Assembly: GCA_001655205.1 (NCBI GenBank)
Contig: LPNZ01008925.1
Location: 1 to 64,000 of the forward strand
Direction: 5' to 3'
From: Lenisia limosa
Taxonomy: Eukaryota; Breviatea
DNA length: 64,000 nucleotides
Shown: positions 42,301-51,290 of the stretch, one piece after another
Position numbering within the stretch: position 1 is the stretch's first letter
Layout: each line of letters opens with the position of its first letter
Notes under the pieces: generated by a model
Database searches by the model: none
The model's input: the letters and a program-made list of their open reading frames with translations, nothing else
Told to the model about the DNA's origin: nothing
Translations under genes and position numbers: made by a program

Positions 42301-45179
42301 TCGATCTATGATGTGCATAATATATTATAAAGTGTATATCAAATGGGGACGTTTGTTTCAAAAGTTAAAGGCAATCCAACGTACCTTGACAGTGTTTAGT
42401 ACCATTTCGGATGTGATCGGACTGTATTCCGCGATGTTTTGCATTGCCATAGGCCTGCTGCTGTAGTCGGGTTTGGGACAGCATTTGGACATGAAACTAA
42501 TGGTTAAGGTAAAAGAGAAGAGACCTACACTGAAGAACCACAACAGAAGTCTGAATCCCATTTGAAAGAAGCAGCGCATACCTTTGGGGGTGACAACAGA
42601 CACCAAAAGTAACCGACCTCTTTAATACGAGTAGCACATGGGGGATCTGCATTCACAGCATTGCAATTTGAGAAGATATTTGAGTTAGGTATGTAGTCTT
42701 CTGAATTCTTGCAAAACTACAATGATATTAAGTAAGTGATGATAGCAGATTGGCGTTACCTCAGCTTTAGAAATTTCACCATTTACAAGTGCTTCTGAAA
42801 AAGTAAAAAGGGGAAACAGAAACAAAAACAATAAGAGAGACATCTGACGTAATAGCCTAGACGATTCTGGAGAGAAATATGCTTCTCATCTCCTCTAATC
42901 TAGTAGTAGTATTTGTCAAAACTATATGATATAATACAGAAGAGAATGTCAGTGAAGCGTTTCCCTTTTACCCTGCTAAACAGCAGATATAAAAACAACT
43001 CCATTATCATTTCTAAACCCTTTTTCGAAAAACACCACCTATTTGAACTAGAATTGTTGAAAAAAAAGAAGAAGTATTATCTTGCTCTTGCAAACTTTGT
43101 TCTTCAACTTCAGTGATGATTGACTCAGATGATTGTGCACCTCCAACACAAATTACGTATTTTGACTTACCTTAACAGTGATATGAAACTCAAAGATATC
43201 GCTTTTAAATAAAAGGATTAACTCCACAAACAAAGTTCAGTGAGCCTGTCGATCTTATTGCCTGCAGCGACAACAATAGTGACATCACGATGGTTGTACA
43301 CAAACTACAGGGTTGCTGGCAAGAGCCCTTACCTCTTCCAAATCGTGCACATAAATATTCGGTGTCGATGCAGAGATTCTATGTAATAAACAAGACAAGT
43401 CATAACAAAGTGGATCAGAGCCCCACTAACAGAACAACTCGAGCACCATGGTCGTAGTGCCACTGCACAGCCTAAATTGTTATCTTCCGTCTTCACCACT
43501 ACAAAGTGACAACAGCCTACATTATCAAGGTGGTTTTCAGGAATATCCGAAATGGAAACCCTTGCTTTCGGTGCTACACCCTGGAAGGTCTTGCCAGACG
43601 TCTCACTAAAACAGTGAGTTATAAATAGGGCTTCACTTTGCTCCAAAAAACTGGCATAATATCGATAGTTTTCGAGGATTTATTGAAAAATTCAGTCTTT
43701 TTGAACCGAAGTGAAGCCCTAGTTACAAAGAAGCCAACCTTGTCGAGCCAACAGCGGCCGCGGCTAAAAAGGTTCCGTGACCGGTGAAGTCGGCCACACC
43801 TCGGATGTCGGAAGAGGAGCCTCGGATGGCAGCAATCTGAAAAGTTATCGGATATTGAGAGATTTTCAGACCTTCCTATGGAAAGCCATTTCATTTGGAG
43901 CTTGGATGGTACGAGAATTGGATCCGAAGAAGTGGACTAGAAGATGAATCAAGTGGGATAACAAACTGGAGTCAATGTCATCGAAAAGGAGGCAATGGTT
44001 CGGGTCAACCCCGTCATCAATAATTCCAATAATCTGAAACAATAAGTCAAAGCTTGGGACAGTGTGACAAACCTGGTTAGATCCCATGATTCCAGAAGAC
44101 CAGATTTCAGGGATTGAAATGTCGTCTCCCACCGTCGAGGCAAAGTTCTATACTGTCAAAACTCACACAGTGACAACTATTCTGCAGAAATGGAAATAAA
44201 AAAGAAAACAAGCATTTATACTTCTTAATCTGACAAATAAAAAACAATAGGAAATGCGTATCTGTTTTTTTTTTAAAAAAAATCCCACCTGAGAAGCGAA
44301 GCTGATACTACTACTGAAGCGTCTCTCGCCGTCAACAGGCTGCATGGTCAGACTAGCATTCCTTCATAACTCTTCGTTTAATCAGAAGCTTGTGCATTGC
44401 CTAGTGCCATATTTGTTTTAAATTATAATATAAGTCACCAAACATACCGCCACTATGTAGCAAAGTGGGTGCTCAGAAAAAGCTTTCACGAATGATTGGA
44501 GGGACTCCATGGACCTATTCCATGAGAACATAACAAAGATAAAGCAAAACAAACAAAGGGCCTTTTGGTGAGATAAGGGTAATACGCTTGTTGTCTTTGC
44601 TGATTTTCAAAACAGCATTTGCGGAAATCTAAAAGATAACACAGAACAATCGATCCTACAACACTTGGAATTTGCTCAGTTGAAACGTCAGAAATAAAGC
44701 GTGCTTCCAGTCCAACGAATTGCTTTTCTAAAAAATTAGCTCGTTTAAAATTGGTCTTACTGTTCAACTTTATAAAAGTGGGACTACTGATTGAAGGAGA
44801 AATTTTGTCCTCCGACAGAAGGACTTGACCTAGAGGTGAGATTCGTGGAGGCTTACCATCAAAGTCATCACCTTCGAGGCAAATAAACCTACCACCATAT
44901 TGAACACAAGGCGCTGGAGTTGTTATATAACATGGAAATAAAATATGAACTCAAGTGGAAGGAAACTTAAAAGGGAAACTCACAAGCCCCCCCTACTATC
45001 AGCCGAATGTGGGGAGTTGGAGTTAACAATGAATAACTCCTAAAATGTCAGTATTCCAATGAAAAACAATAAACCATTGGATTGATGATGACGTTACTAA
45101 ATAAGTTACAACAAACTTTTGAAAGAGCCAAGGAACCTGACAGGACCAACAACCACAAAATGAGTTTGGGGAGTGGCAT
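36333..45179 (-). CDS. Giant subtilisin-like protease with EGF/laminin-type repeats and a membrane anchor
   Basis: Largest gene in the window, about 8.8 kb with dozens of short introns. ATG 45177-45179 begins a signal peptide (MPLPKLILWLLVLSGSLALS). A pro-region follows (ISPSISSPTFIKLN, VGLEARFISDVSTEQIPS, MESLQSFVKAFSEHPLCYIV). The S8 subtilase domain has Asp in IIGIIDDGVDPNHC (near 43995-44040), His in VADFTGHGTFLAAAA (near 43755-43800), VTIVVAAGNKIDRL near 43240-43290, and Ser in SGTSVAASIVAGS (near 42070-42110). A beta-sandwich follows (RIALSWVDPIVQHEG, NNNDIDLVVKLDGDRIEV near 41230-41395). From about 41000 to 36580 come Cys-rich EGF/laminin-like units such as ECDNGFFGYDCGG, CVCPEGMDRFGE and GICTCKNHATGVTCDKCDS. 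The C terminus has a helix WLVISLVGVAAVGGAAGAAA then FKKKKAEGAMVGNEY; TAA at 36333-36335. Likely a cell-surface protease or convertase. The second exon crosses a C7 run, where a frameshift is possible. Confidence 0.9.
43626..43721. mobile_element. TIR element (MITE) inside a subtilase-gene intron
   Basis: The ends are TAGGGCTTCACTT and its inverse AAGTGAAGCCCTA, with TA at both borders as expected for Tc1/mariner-type insertion. The element fills most of the intron 43606-43738 (133 nt). Removing it with one TA leaves 39 nt, the usual intron size here. The interior matches the 51100 copy in opposite orientation (AAAAAGACTGAATTT, TCGAA/TAAATCC, AACTATCGATA). Confidence 0.8.
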
Positions 45180-46132
45180 TGGGGTAAGACAGGGGAAGAC
45201 TTTTCCCCTTCTTTTTCTTGTGTAATTGTGCAATTTTCTTGCTTGTGTAATTATTCTGAGAAGGAGGAAAGGACAGATTAGAAGGGAATAAAAGGGAGGA
45301 GAAAATATCCGTGAATTGGTATCCTAATACTGTAACGTCCTGCGCCCCGGCATGGGCTGTTTCTAAACAGCTTTTGTTTTTTGATTCTTAATCCTCTTGG
45401 GATACTTATGATACGGAAGCTCTGAGGTGCAGTATCATCATCAAGACAAAATGAGGCCCTTTAAGGACTTAATGTCCTGTGAGTGGTACCAGGACCTCAT
45501 TAGGCTAGATCTTCCGTTCTTCGGTCGCTCTGATCAGCGAAGATGGATGGCAAGGTCATATAGAGCCTACCTGGTGCAAACTTACGGTTCTCGTTGCTCC
45601 GATGTAATTTTCATAGAACCCCCAATTCGCTAGATGTTTGCTTCGTGGTGAGTCTCCTAGGTTCTCAGCCCCAACCTTTTTGGTCTCCCTCTCAATTGCT
45701 CTCCTCAGCAGGGAGAGTTCAGTCGTGAGGTTCTTGTGCTGATTAGGTTTGGCAAGTTGGGTTTCAGGGGGGCTTACTGTGATACCCGGAGTGTCATCCT
45801 GTTTCTTCAACGACCATGCTCCCACCATTTGGTGCTAGTGGTTTGAAACAGGCTCTGCCTCCACCCCTTAATGTCCTAAAAAAAGAGGCAAAAGAGATGA
45901 GATGTTGAAACGGAGTAAGCAGACCACGGAAGGGGGGTGGGGCGTGTGGGAGCTGGTGAAGTGGGGCAAGGGATGTGAAGGGGATGGATTGGACTGGTGT
46001 TGGCAGGTGGGGTGGGGCAAGCAGGGGAAGCGGAGCCAAAGGAGCAGAAAGACAGAAAGGAGAAGATGGAATAGGTTATAAAAGACATTGTTAAATAATT
46101 TTCCAAGTAGAAAGTGGACAGAAGAGAAGAAC
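45180..46132. other. Intergenic region between the subtilase and HscB genes
   Basis: It holds the possible LTR remnant at 45331-45827 and a purine-rich segment near 45880-46080 (GGGGTGGGGC-type text). I see no spliced gene of the local type. It probably also contains the promoters of the two divergent neighbours. Confidence 0.45.
45331..45827 (+). mobile_element. Possible LTR-retrotransposon remnant
   Basis: The segment starts TGTAACGTCCTGCGCCCCGG, a start typical of Ty3/gypsy LTRs, and lacks the short-intron pattern of nearby genes. It is followed by TTTGGTGCTAGTGGTTTG near 45826-45843, which could be a primer-binding site. Unspliced frames on both strands (one ending SDVIFIEPPIR at 45633) do not match a known protein. 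There is no second LTR or pol in the window and no confirmed target-site duplication. Tentative. Confidence 0.25.
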
Positions 46133-47903
46133 ATGTTGAGATTTGGTGTCAGTCTGTCAAAACTACTGCTCTTGTTGCCTTCTTCCAGTTTCATTCGTCC
46201 TGCTACTTCAAATTTGGCTGGAAGTTGTGTTCATTCTGCTTTTAGCACGATTGCAACAGATTCATCATGCTGTGGAATGTAGGCTGTTTTCCAATTCGCC
46301 GCAATTCTCTTCAAAAATAATAATCCATTAAGGAATGAAGAAACTACTGACAAACGGACGGGATGTGACACTTGTGAGAGTGTTGGTTGTTGGAGCTGCT
46401 CGAAGGAATTTTGCGATAATGATGGTAAGAGCCTTTCGAACTAAAAGGGATGCTGGGGGAGCTGAGCAAAGGAATTGAAAGGCCAATGTTTTGGATACTT
46501 GCTACACATTCTCAGTTCCCCCGCCCCCCACATTTAAGACATTTTTATCAATGCAATAAAATATGACATCCGCAGAACTCTCAAAGAAATGCACATATTT
46601 CTGCCCAGGTTGCCACGTTCTTCTCCCCCCTTGCAGGCAGAAAGTCAACTACTTTGACGTCCTTGACATGTATTTTGGATTCACTGCCGTACCATACTCT
46701 TCATGATACAGTACATCGTTCCTATATAAGTGTGGACGACTTGGACAGATACCGCCTATTTTATTTCTGATCTCTACATATAGTGTTGATAACTTTACTT
46801 ACAGAGAATGTCATAAGAAATATGATACCTCCAACCCTTAAGGCCAAAGAATTTCGACTTAGACGTTCCACGACTTGAGGCCGAGTTTAAAAAGCTGCAG
46901 CGACAACTCCACCCAGACAAGTTGGCAAAACACGCACTCTATTTTTCGACTTCTTGGGAAGAATATTTTACGATATAGGTATGCAATGAAAGACAAACAA
47001 GAACAGGTTGGAGGACACTTTGGAATTGGAATGTGACATTTAGAATACTAACCTTTCAGCTTCACGCCACACAACATTCAGCAAACGTTAACCTTGCCTA
47101 TAGCACGCTGAAAAACCCATTGAGTCGAGCTGAGTATCTTTTACAGCTTGGTATGTTCTAAAACCCATTTTAGAATGAGTAAGAATGTTGCGATTTACTA
47201 TTAATCATGGTTTTTAATAAAATATCCAAAACATGTTCGGAAAATGAGCGCACAATAATCAACTTGGGTGGATGAAGTGGGTACGGCGAAGTCTTTTACG
47301 TTGACAAACCACTTCCATTGAAGTCCCTTAAATTGACACTTCAGGAGGAGTTCAAGTTGGAGAAGCTACCCGAGAGGTAGATCCTGATTTATTGATGGAG
47401 GTCTTGGAGATCAGAGAAGAACTCGACGACTCCCAATCTGATCCTGACACTGTGGTATGTTAGCACGCATTATTAAGAAAGATAGAAAGATAAAATTTCT
47501 TGCTCTTTAGTTTAATTACCCAGAAGTCAATTCTCAGTGAGAACGAAGAGAAAATCGAACAAGTCAGAAAGTCTGGGAGATGATTTGTTTTTACAATTTT
47601 TTATACTTTTATCTTAAAAGGTTACGTAATGGATTTCTCTTAGCTGCATTTCTCCATAATATTACGGAGTAACAGACTAGGGGATTGGTGGACTGTTTCT
47701 CTGCAGATGAACTAGATGAGTGCATTCGCCTCACTGGAAAACTGCAGTACTACTCTAAAATAAGGTCTGCTTTGTTGAGCCGTAGTACTTCTTCAAGTCT
47801 AATTCCCACGAATCTCCCCCAGTCTCACAGCTTTTTAGGAATGAATGCCTTGAACATTTACCTGAATTATAACTTGCTTGTTTCCAATTTTGATAATGAA
47901 TGA
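46133..47903 (+). CDS. HSCB: Fe-S cluster co-chaperone HscB/Jac1
   Basis: J-protein that delivers the ISCU scaffold to mitochondrial Hsp70 in Fe-S cluster assembly. ATG 46133 starts MLRFGVSLSKLLLLLPSSSF, rich in Ser, Leu and Arg without acids, which fits an organelle-targeting presequence. A Cys-rich knuckle as in animal HSCB follows: CDTCESVGCWSCSKEFCDND, then KKCTYFCP. The J domain has FDLDVPRLEAEFKKLQRQ then LHPDKLA (HPD at about 46910) and NVNLAYSTLKNPLSRAEYLL near 47085-47150. The C-terminal HscB domain reads EVDPDLLMEVLEIREELDDS near 47380-47435 and FSADELDECIRLTGKLQYYS near 47700-47757. The stop at 47903 follows a Ser/Asn-rich tail longer than usual. One extra short exon between 46690 and 46850 is uncertain. 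Confidence 0.9.
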
Positions 47904-48436
47904 TGTTTCCCCTCCCCCTTCCAGTGCCTAATATCTTGTCCTTCATTGAATGATTATTTCGACAAAATATACATTCAGTTGGTAATGAAACAAAGATACG
48001 TAAAGGATACATAGCCACCGAAGAGCAACCTTAGCCACCCGATGGCACTGCTGGTGGGGGGGTGGGGTGAGCGGCCCCACTTCAATAGAGCACGTGACGT
48101 ATGTGTGTGGTTGGGGCTGCTGCTGCTGGTTTACAAAGACCCCCCCCCCCCACAGGGNNNNNNNNNNNNNNNNNNNNNNNNNNNNNNNNNNNNNNNNNNN
48201 NNNNNNNNNNNNNNNNNNNNNNNNNNNNNNNNNNNNNCGCATCAGTCACGCCATAAATAACCGTTTTATATTGAATGAAATCATATGATATGTAATCCTA
48301 GTTGGATGATCAAAGTATGATAAAATTACCAGTGGTAGCGAGGAGAAGTGGTAGTAATAATATTGTTAGTGGGGAGTCAAGTGTTTATTACATCCCCGAC
48401 AGCGATTTCCTGGCTGTTCAAACAATTACATTTATA
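47904..48436. other. Intergenic region with an N gap
   Basis: Convergent 3' ends of HscB and the CCCH/RRM gene. It includes a poly-C run next to the gap 48158-48237. No coding seen. Confidence 0.5.
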
Positions 48437-50781
48437 CTAAGATTCAAGAACAGGTTCAAAAGAGGGTGCAACATGAATTTTGATAGCATCTCCATCAATT
48501 TCAGGATTGGGGTAGTTGAGAGCGGCTTGGACACCCTCAATACTGTCCAATTGGACAACAAACGAACCTGAGAGTCAGGAGTAATCAAAGATGGCTTACC
48601 TTGGCCAACTGAGTATATCATATCTACTTTGCAGAAGAAAAGCGATTCTAAACTCGACGAAAGGTGGTCAGGGAGAACGTTGAACTTTACGTCTGAAATT
48701 AGAAGTGATGACAGGCCCTTCGGATGCGGTTTGACTAGGAGATGAGATTGCATGCTACCTACCAGAAGAGTAGTCAAGAGCCTTGTTCGGAGGGTCTTTG
48801 ACAGGGTTCAAGGAGTCCATTCCTAAGTTGTCTTCGGTGTGGGCAAAGCGACACAGCTTTCCATAGCTAAACATCGTCATGCCTCACATAGCATGAAATA
48901 TAACCGTCAGTTGACTTACGTGCAGGTGTTAATCGGTCCGAAGAAGTACTTACAAGGAGGGTTGCCAACCTCATCTCCATAAGACGCCACTTTCTTAAAG
49001 GTGACCATTCGACTCCATTGGAATAAAAAAACAAAATCTATTATCCTATCAGACACCATGTCATACTTCAGGCTTATGGGTTAAGTCTTCAGAAAGGAAA
49101 CGCTTGGCAATTTCCTCTCTTTTGTCCATGAAAGGTTCAGCAGTTTCCGGCTAGAGAGGTTATACAACAAATAAGTTAATTTACCACACTTATTAGAATG
49201 TGAGAAGCCAACCTCATTCTCAGTCTCCATGTAGTCGTCATCCTTAACCTGTGGCTCTTCGGACTTCTTCTCGCTAAAGAGACCCTTTGCCTAAAATGTC
49301 AAAATTTGAGCAGCAATAGTAGCTTTGCAAAAGTCTCATTAGCATACCACTTTGGGTTCACCATCAGATTCTGGTTCGGGGGTTGGTGACTTCTCTTTGT
49401 CTAAAAAATGTAAGTGAAACACAATCAATATTCAAGGATGCCACTCACCTAAGAACGACGTTCCGAAGCTGAAGCTGAGCATGCTCTTGGGTGCATCATT
49501 TTCCGATCCGCTTTCTTCACCCTCACCGTCTATTGTCGTGAAGGTTTGGTCTATGTGAGTTCCTACCTTGACCAAAGGTCGAAAAAGGCGCTCCAAAGTT
49601 TGCAAACAGCTTTGAGGGTGTTTTCTTGTCACTCTGAGTTGATAAGGTAGCTTCATCAACTTGCAACAGTTTTAGAGAAGGCTGAAATATCCTCAACCAA
49701 TTCAATGTCATCATTGGAATATCCTCTCCTACCACTTCAATGTCATCATTGGAATATCCTCTCCTACCACTTCAATGTCATCATTGGAAATGCGTTTCGC
49801 AACATTCTCTTCAATCTTAAAAATGGTCAAAATTATTTTGCGACTTCTCAACGATTAATAAAACCAGCCTCAAACCTCAGCTACAATGTCCATGGCCTTT
49901 TTGATATCAATTCGTCTCTGCAGTTCAACGCCGTAGAGGATGGCTGCTTCTTTCTCTTTGTTTTCAGCCTCGAAACGCATTTGGCTGAGTTCAAACTGCG
50001 ACATAACCTGAAGATTTAATAGCAATAAGACGCCGGCGTACAGGGGTTCCCTTTGACAAGCGCTCGATTCTCTTTAAACGCTCCTCAGTTCTTTCAACCT
50101 GTAATGTCAGCTCAACGCTCCGAAGAAAGATATCTTACCATGGCTAAAGGCAGGATGTTGTCCCCACGTCCCTGGTGAGTGGAAAATGGCACACCCTCCG
50201 CAATAACACTGAAGAGTCAACTCATCATTGCACCTCTCAAGCGGCCAGCTTACACCCTCTCGTGGTCAGTGAACGGCCTGTGTCTAAACGTGCAGTCGTC
50301 TTTCAGACATCCAAGGTAACGGTTGTTGGCGAAGTGACACACTCCCTTGTTCTCACGAAGGCCTGCAATCTAGAGCAATAATTATCTATCGTGATCTAAC
50401 AAACCTTTTCAATCGTTTTCTCATCCAAAAGCGATCCCTTTAAGATAGGTTCGTAGTCTACAGGAGGTTGAATGTACGGTGACATTTCACGTCCTTCGTC
50501 CCTCATGCGTTGCTCTGTAAAGTTTAAGAATAGTCTGGTTCAAGAAAGTTGCTTACCTCTCTTCCTTTTTGTGTTGAGCGCGTCAAAGTGCCTGTACACC
50601 GAGTTGGCTGAAAATGTGAATGAGAAGCTAAATGACTAAAGAGCACAAACATCCATCCATCTTTCCAACCTCCGACAACAGAGCATCTTTCAATCCAACT
50701 TTCTGCGACGTTTTCAGAATCTCCTGACTCATACGGGTTTTCGGGCACCTGGAGGGTCGTAAAATAGAGTTGACAAAGCAT
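48437..50781 (-). CDS. CCCH zinc-finger and RRM RNA-binding protein
   Basis: The start ATG at 50779-50781 gives MLCQLYFTTLQ. A basic segment follows (SVYRHFDALNTKRKREQRMR, YIQPPVDYEPILKG near 50440-50500). The first CCCH finger is VCHFANNRYLGCLKDDCTFRH (near 50280-50345; Cys-x8-Cys-x5-Cys-x3-His). A Glu-rich helix (QFELSQMRFEAENKEKEAAI near 49930-50000) precedes a disordered acidic part with FG-like motifs (KLFANFGAPFSTFGQG near 49560-49625) and KEKSPTPEPESDG. A second CCCH finger, PPCKYFFGPINTCTYGKLC and RFAH, lies near 48840-48965. A C-terminal RRM-like fold (SFVVQLDSIEGVQAALNYPN, PEIDGDAIKIHVAP, 48470-48565) ends at TAG 48437-48439. This is an mRNA-processing factor; which one is unclear. 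A 35-base tandem duplication sits on a splice junction near 49702. Confidence 0.68.
49702..49789. repeat. 35-base tandem duplication (two full copies and a partial third) at a splice junction
   Basis: The unit TCAATGTCATCATTGGAATA..CCACT repeats at 49702-49736 and 49737-49771, with a partial copy at 49772-49789. On the coding (minus) strand each copy contains GTAGGAG and AATGATGACATTGAAG, so each carries its own donor-like and acceptor-like site. A 35-base unit would break the frame if translated (the read-through frame meets TAG), so part of it must be removed by splicing. Confidence 0.9.
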
Positions 50782-50863
50782 TAAAACGGGAAGGTTTAAC
50801 CTCTAAACCAATAAATTCTCTCTTTCTGAACTTACCAGTGGTTTATAAAAACAAACAGATCAC

Positions 50864-50905
50864 AAGTCAGCCAATCCCACTGACAAAAGTCAGCCAATCC
50901 TACTG
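50864..50905 (-). promoter_or_regulatory. Duplicated CCAAT-containing repeat upstream of the CCCH/RRM gene
   Basis: AAGTCAGCCAATCC(C/T)ACTG occurs at 50864-50882 and 50887-50905, differing by one base. The pair lies about 85-125 bases before the ATG at 50781, where a promoter would be. CCAAT is the binding core of NF-Y in eukaryotes. Function is inference. Confidence 0.4.
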
Positions 50906-51099
50906 GTGCTTGCTCAAATGGGCATTCAATCATTTCTTGTTTGGGAAGCTTCATGAAGGGTAGGAACGTCTACTGGGTCATTTAAAGGACACGATATGAC
51001 AGCGCAATGCTGTGAAAATTACTTTTGTTAAGCTCTTAAAGATACACAAAATGATATTAAGATGAAGCTCAGAAGTGACCGGGATGATCATGACCGTAG

Positions 51100-51186
51100 T
51101 AGGGCTTCACTTCCGTTCGAAAAAAGACTGAATTTCTCGATAAATCCAAAACTATCAATAGTTTATCAAACCGAAGTGAAGCCCTA
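51100..51186. mobile_element. TIR element (MITE), intergenic copy
   Basis: 87 bases bounded by TAGGGCTTCACTTCCGTT and AACCGAAGTGAAGCCCTA, flanked by TA. The interior contains CGAAAAAAGACTGAATTTCTC and TCAATAGTT. It is the reverse orientation of the copy at 43626-43721. It has no coding capacity, so it is non-autonomous. Confidence 0.82.
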
Positions 51187-51290
51187 TTCACAAGTTATTT
51201 ATGCGATTTTTTTACAACTTGTTTTCTAAGACCCTTCAAAAAGATTAATGCGAGGGTATTGGCCCTCTGTTTTTTTTAAAAAAGATTATT

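Larger units (their letters stand above)
50782..51290. other. Upstream region of the CCCH/RRM gene with a CCAAT repeat and a TIR element
   Basis: Contains the CCAAT direct repeat (50864-50905), the element at 51100-51186, and the uncertain 3' end of the next gene. No further coding is evident. Confidence 0.45.

Noticed and set aside
45556-45828. Protein-coding gene on the minus strand in the LTR-like region
   Set aside because: An open frame exists but there is no intron pattern, no known domain, and the same DNA is open on the other strand.
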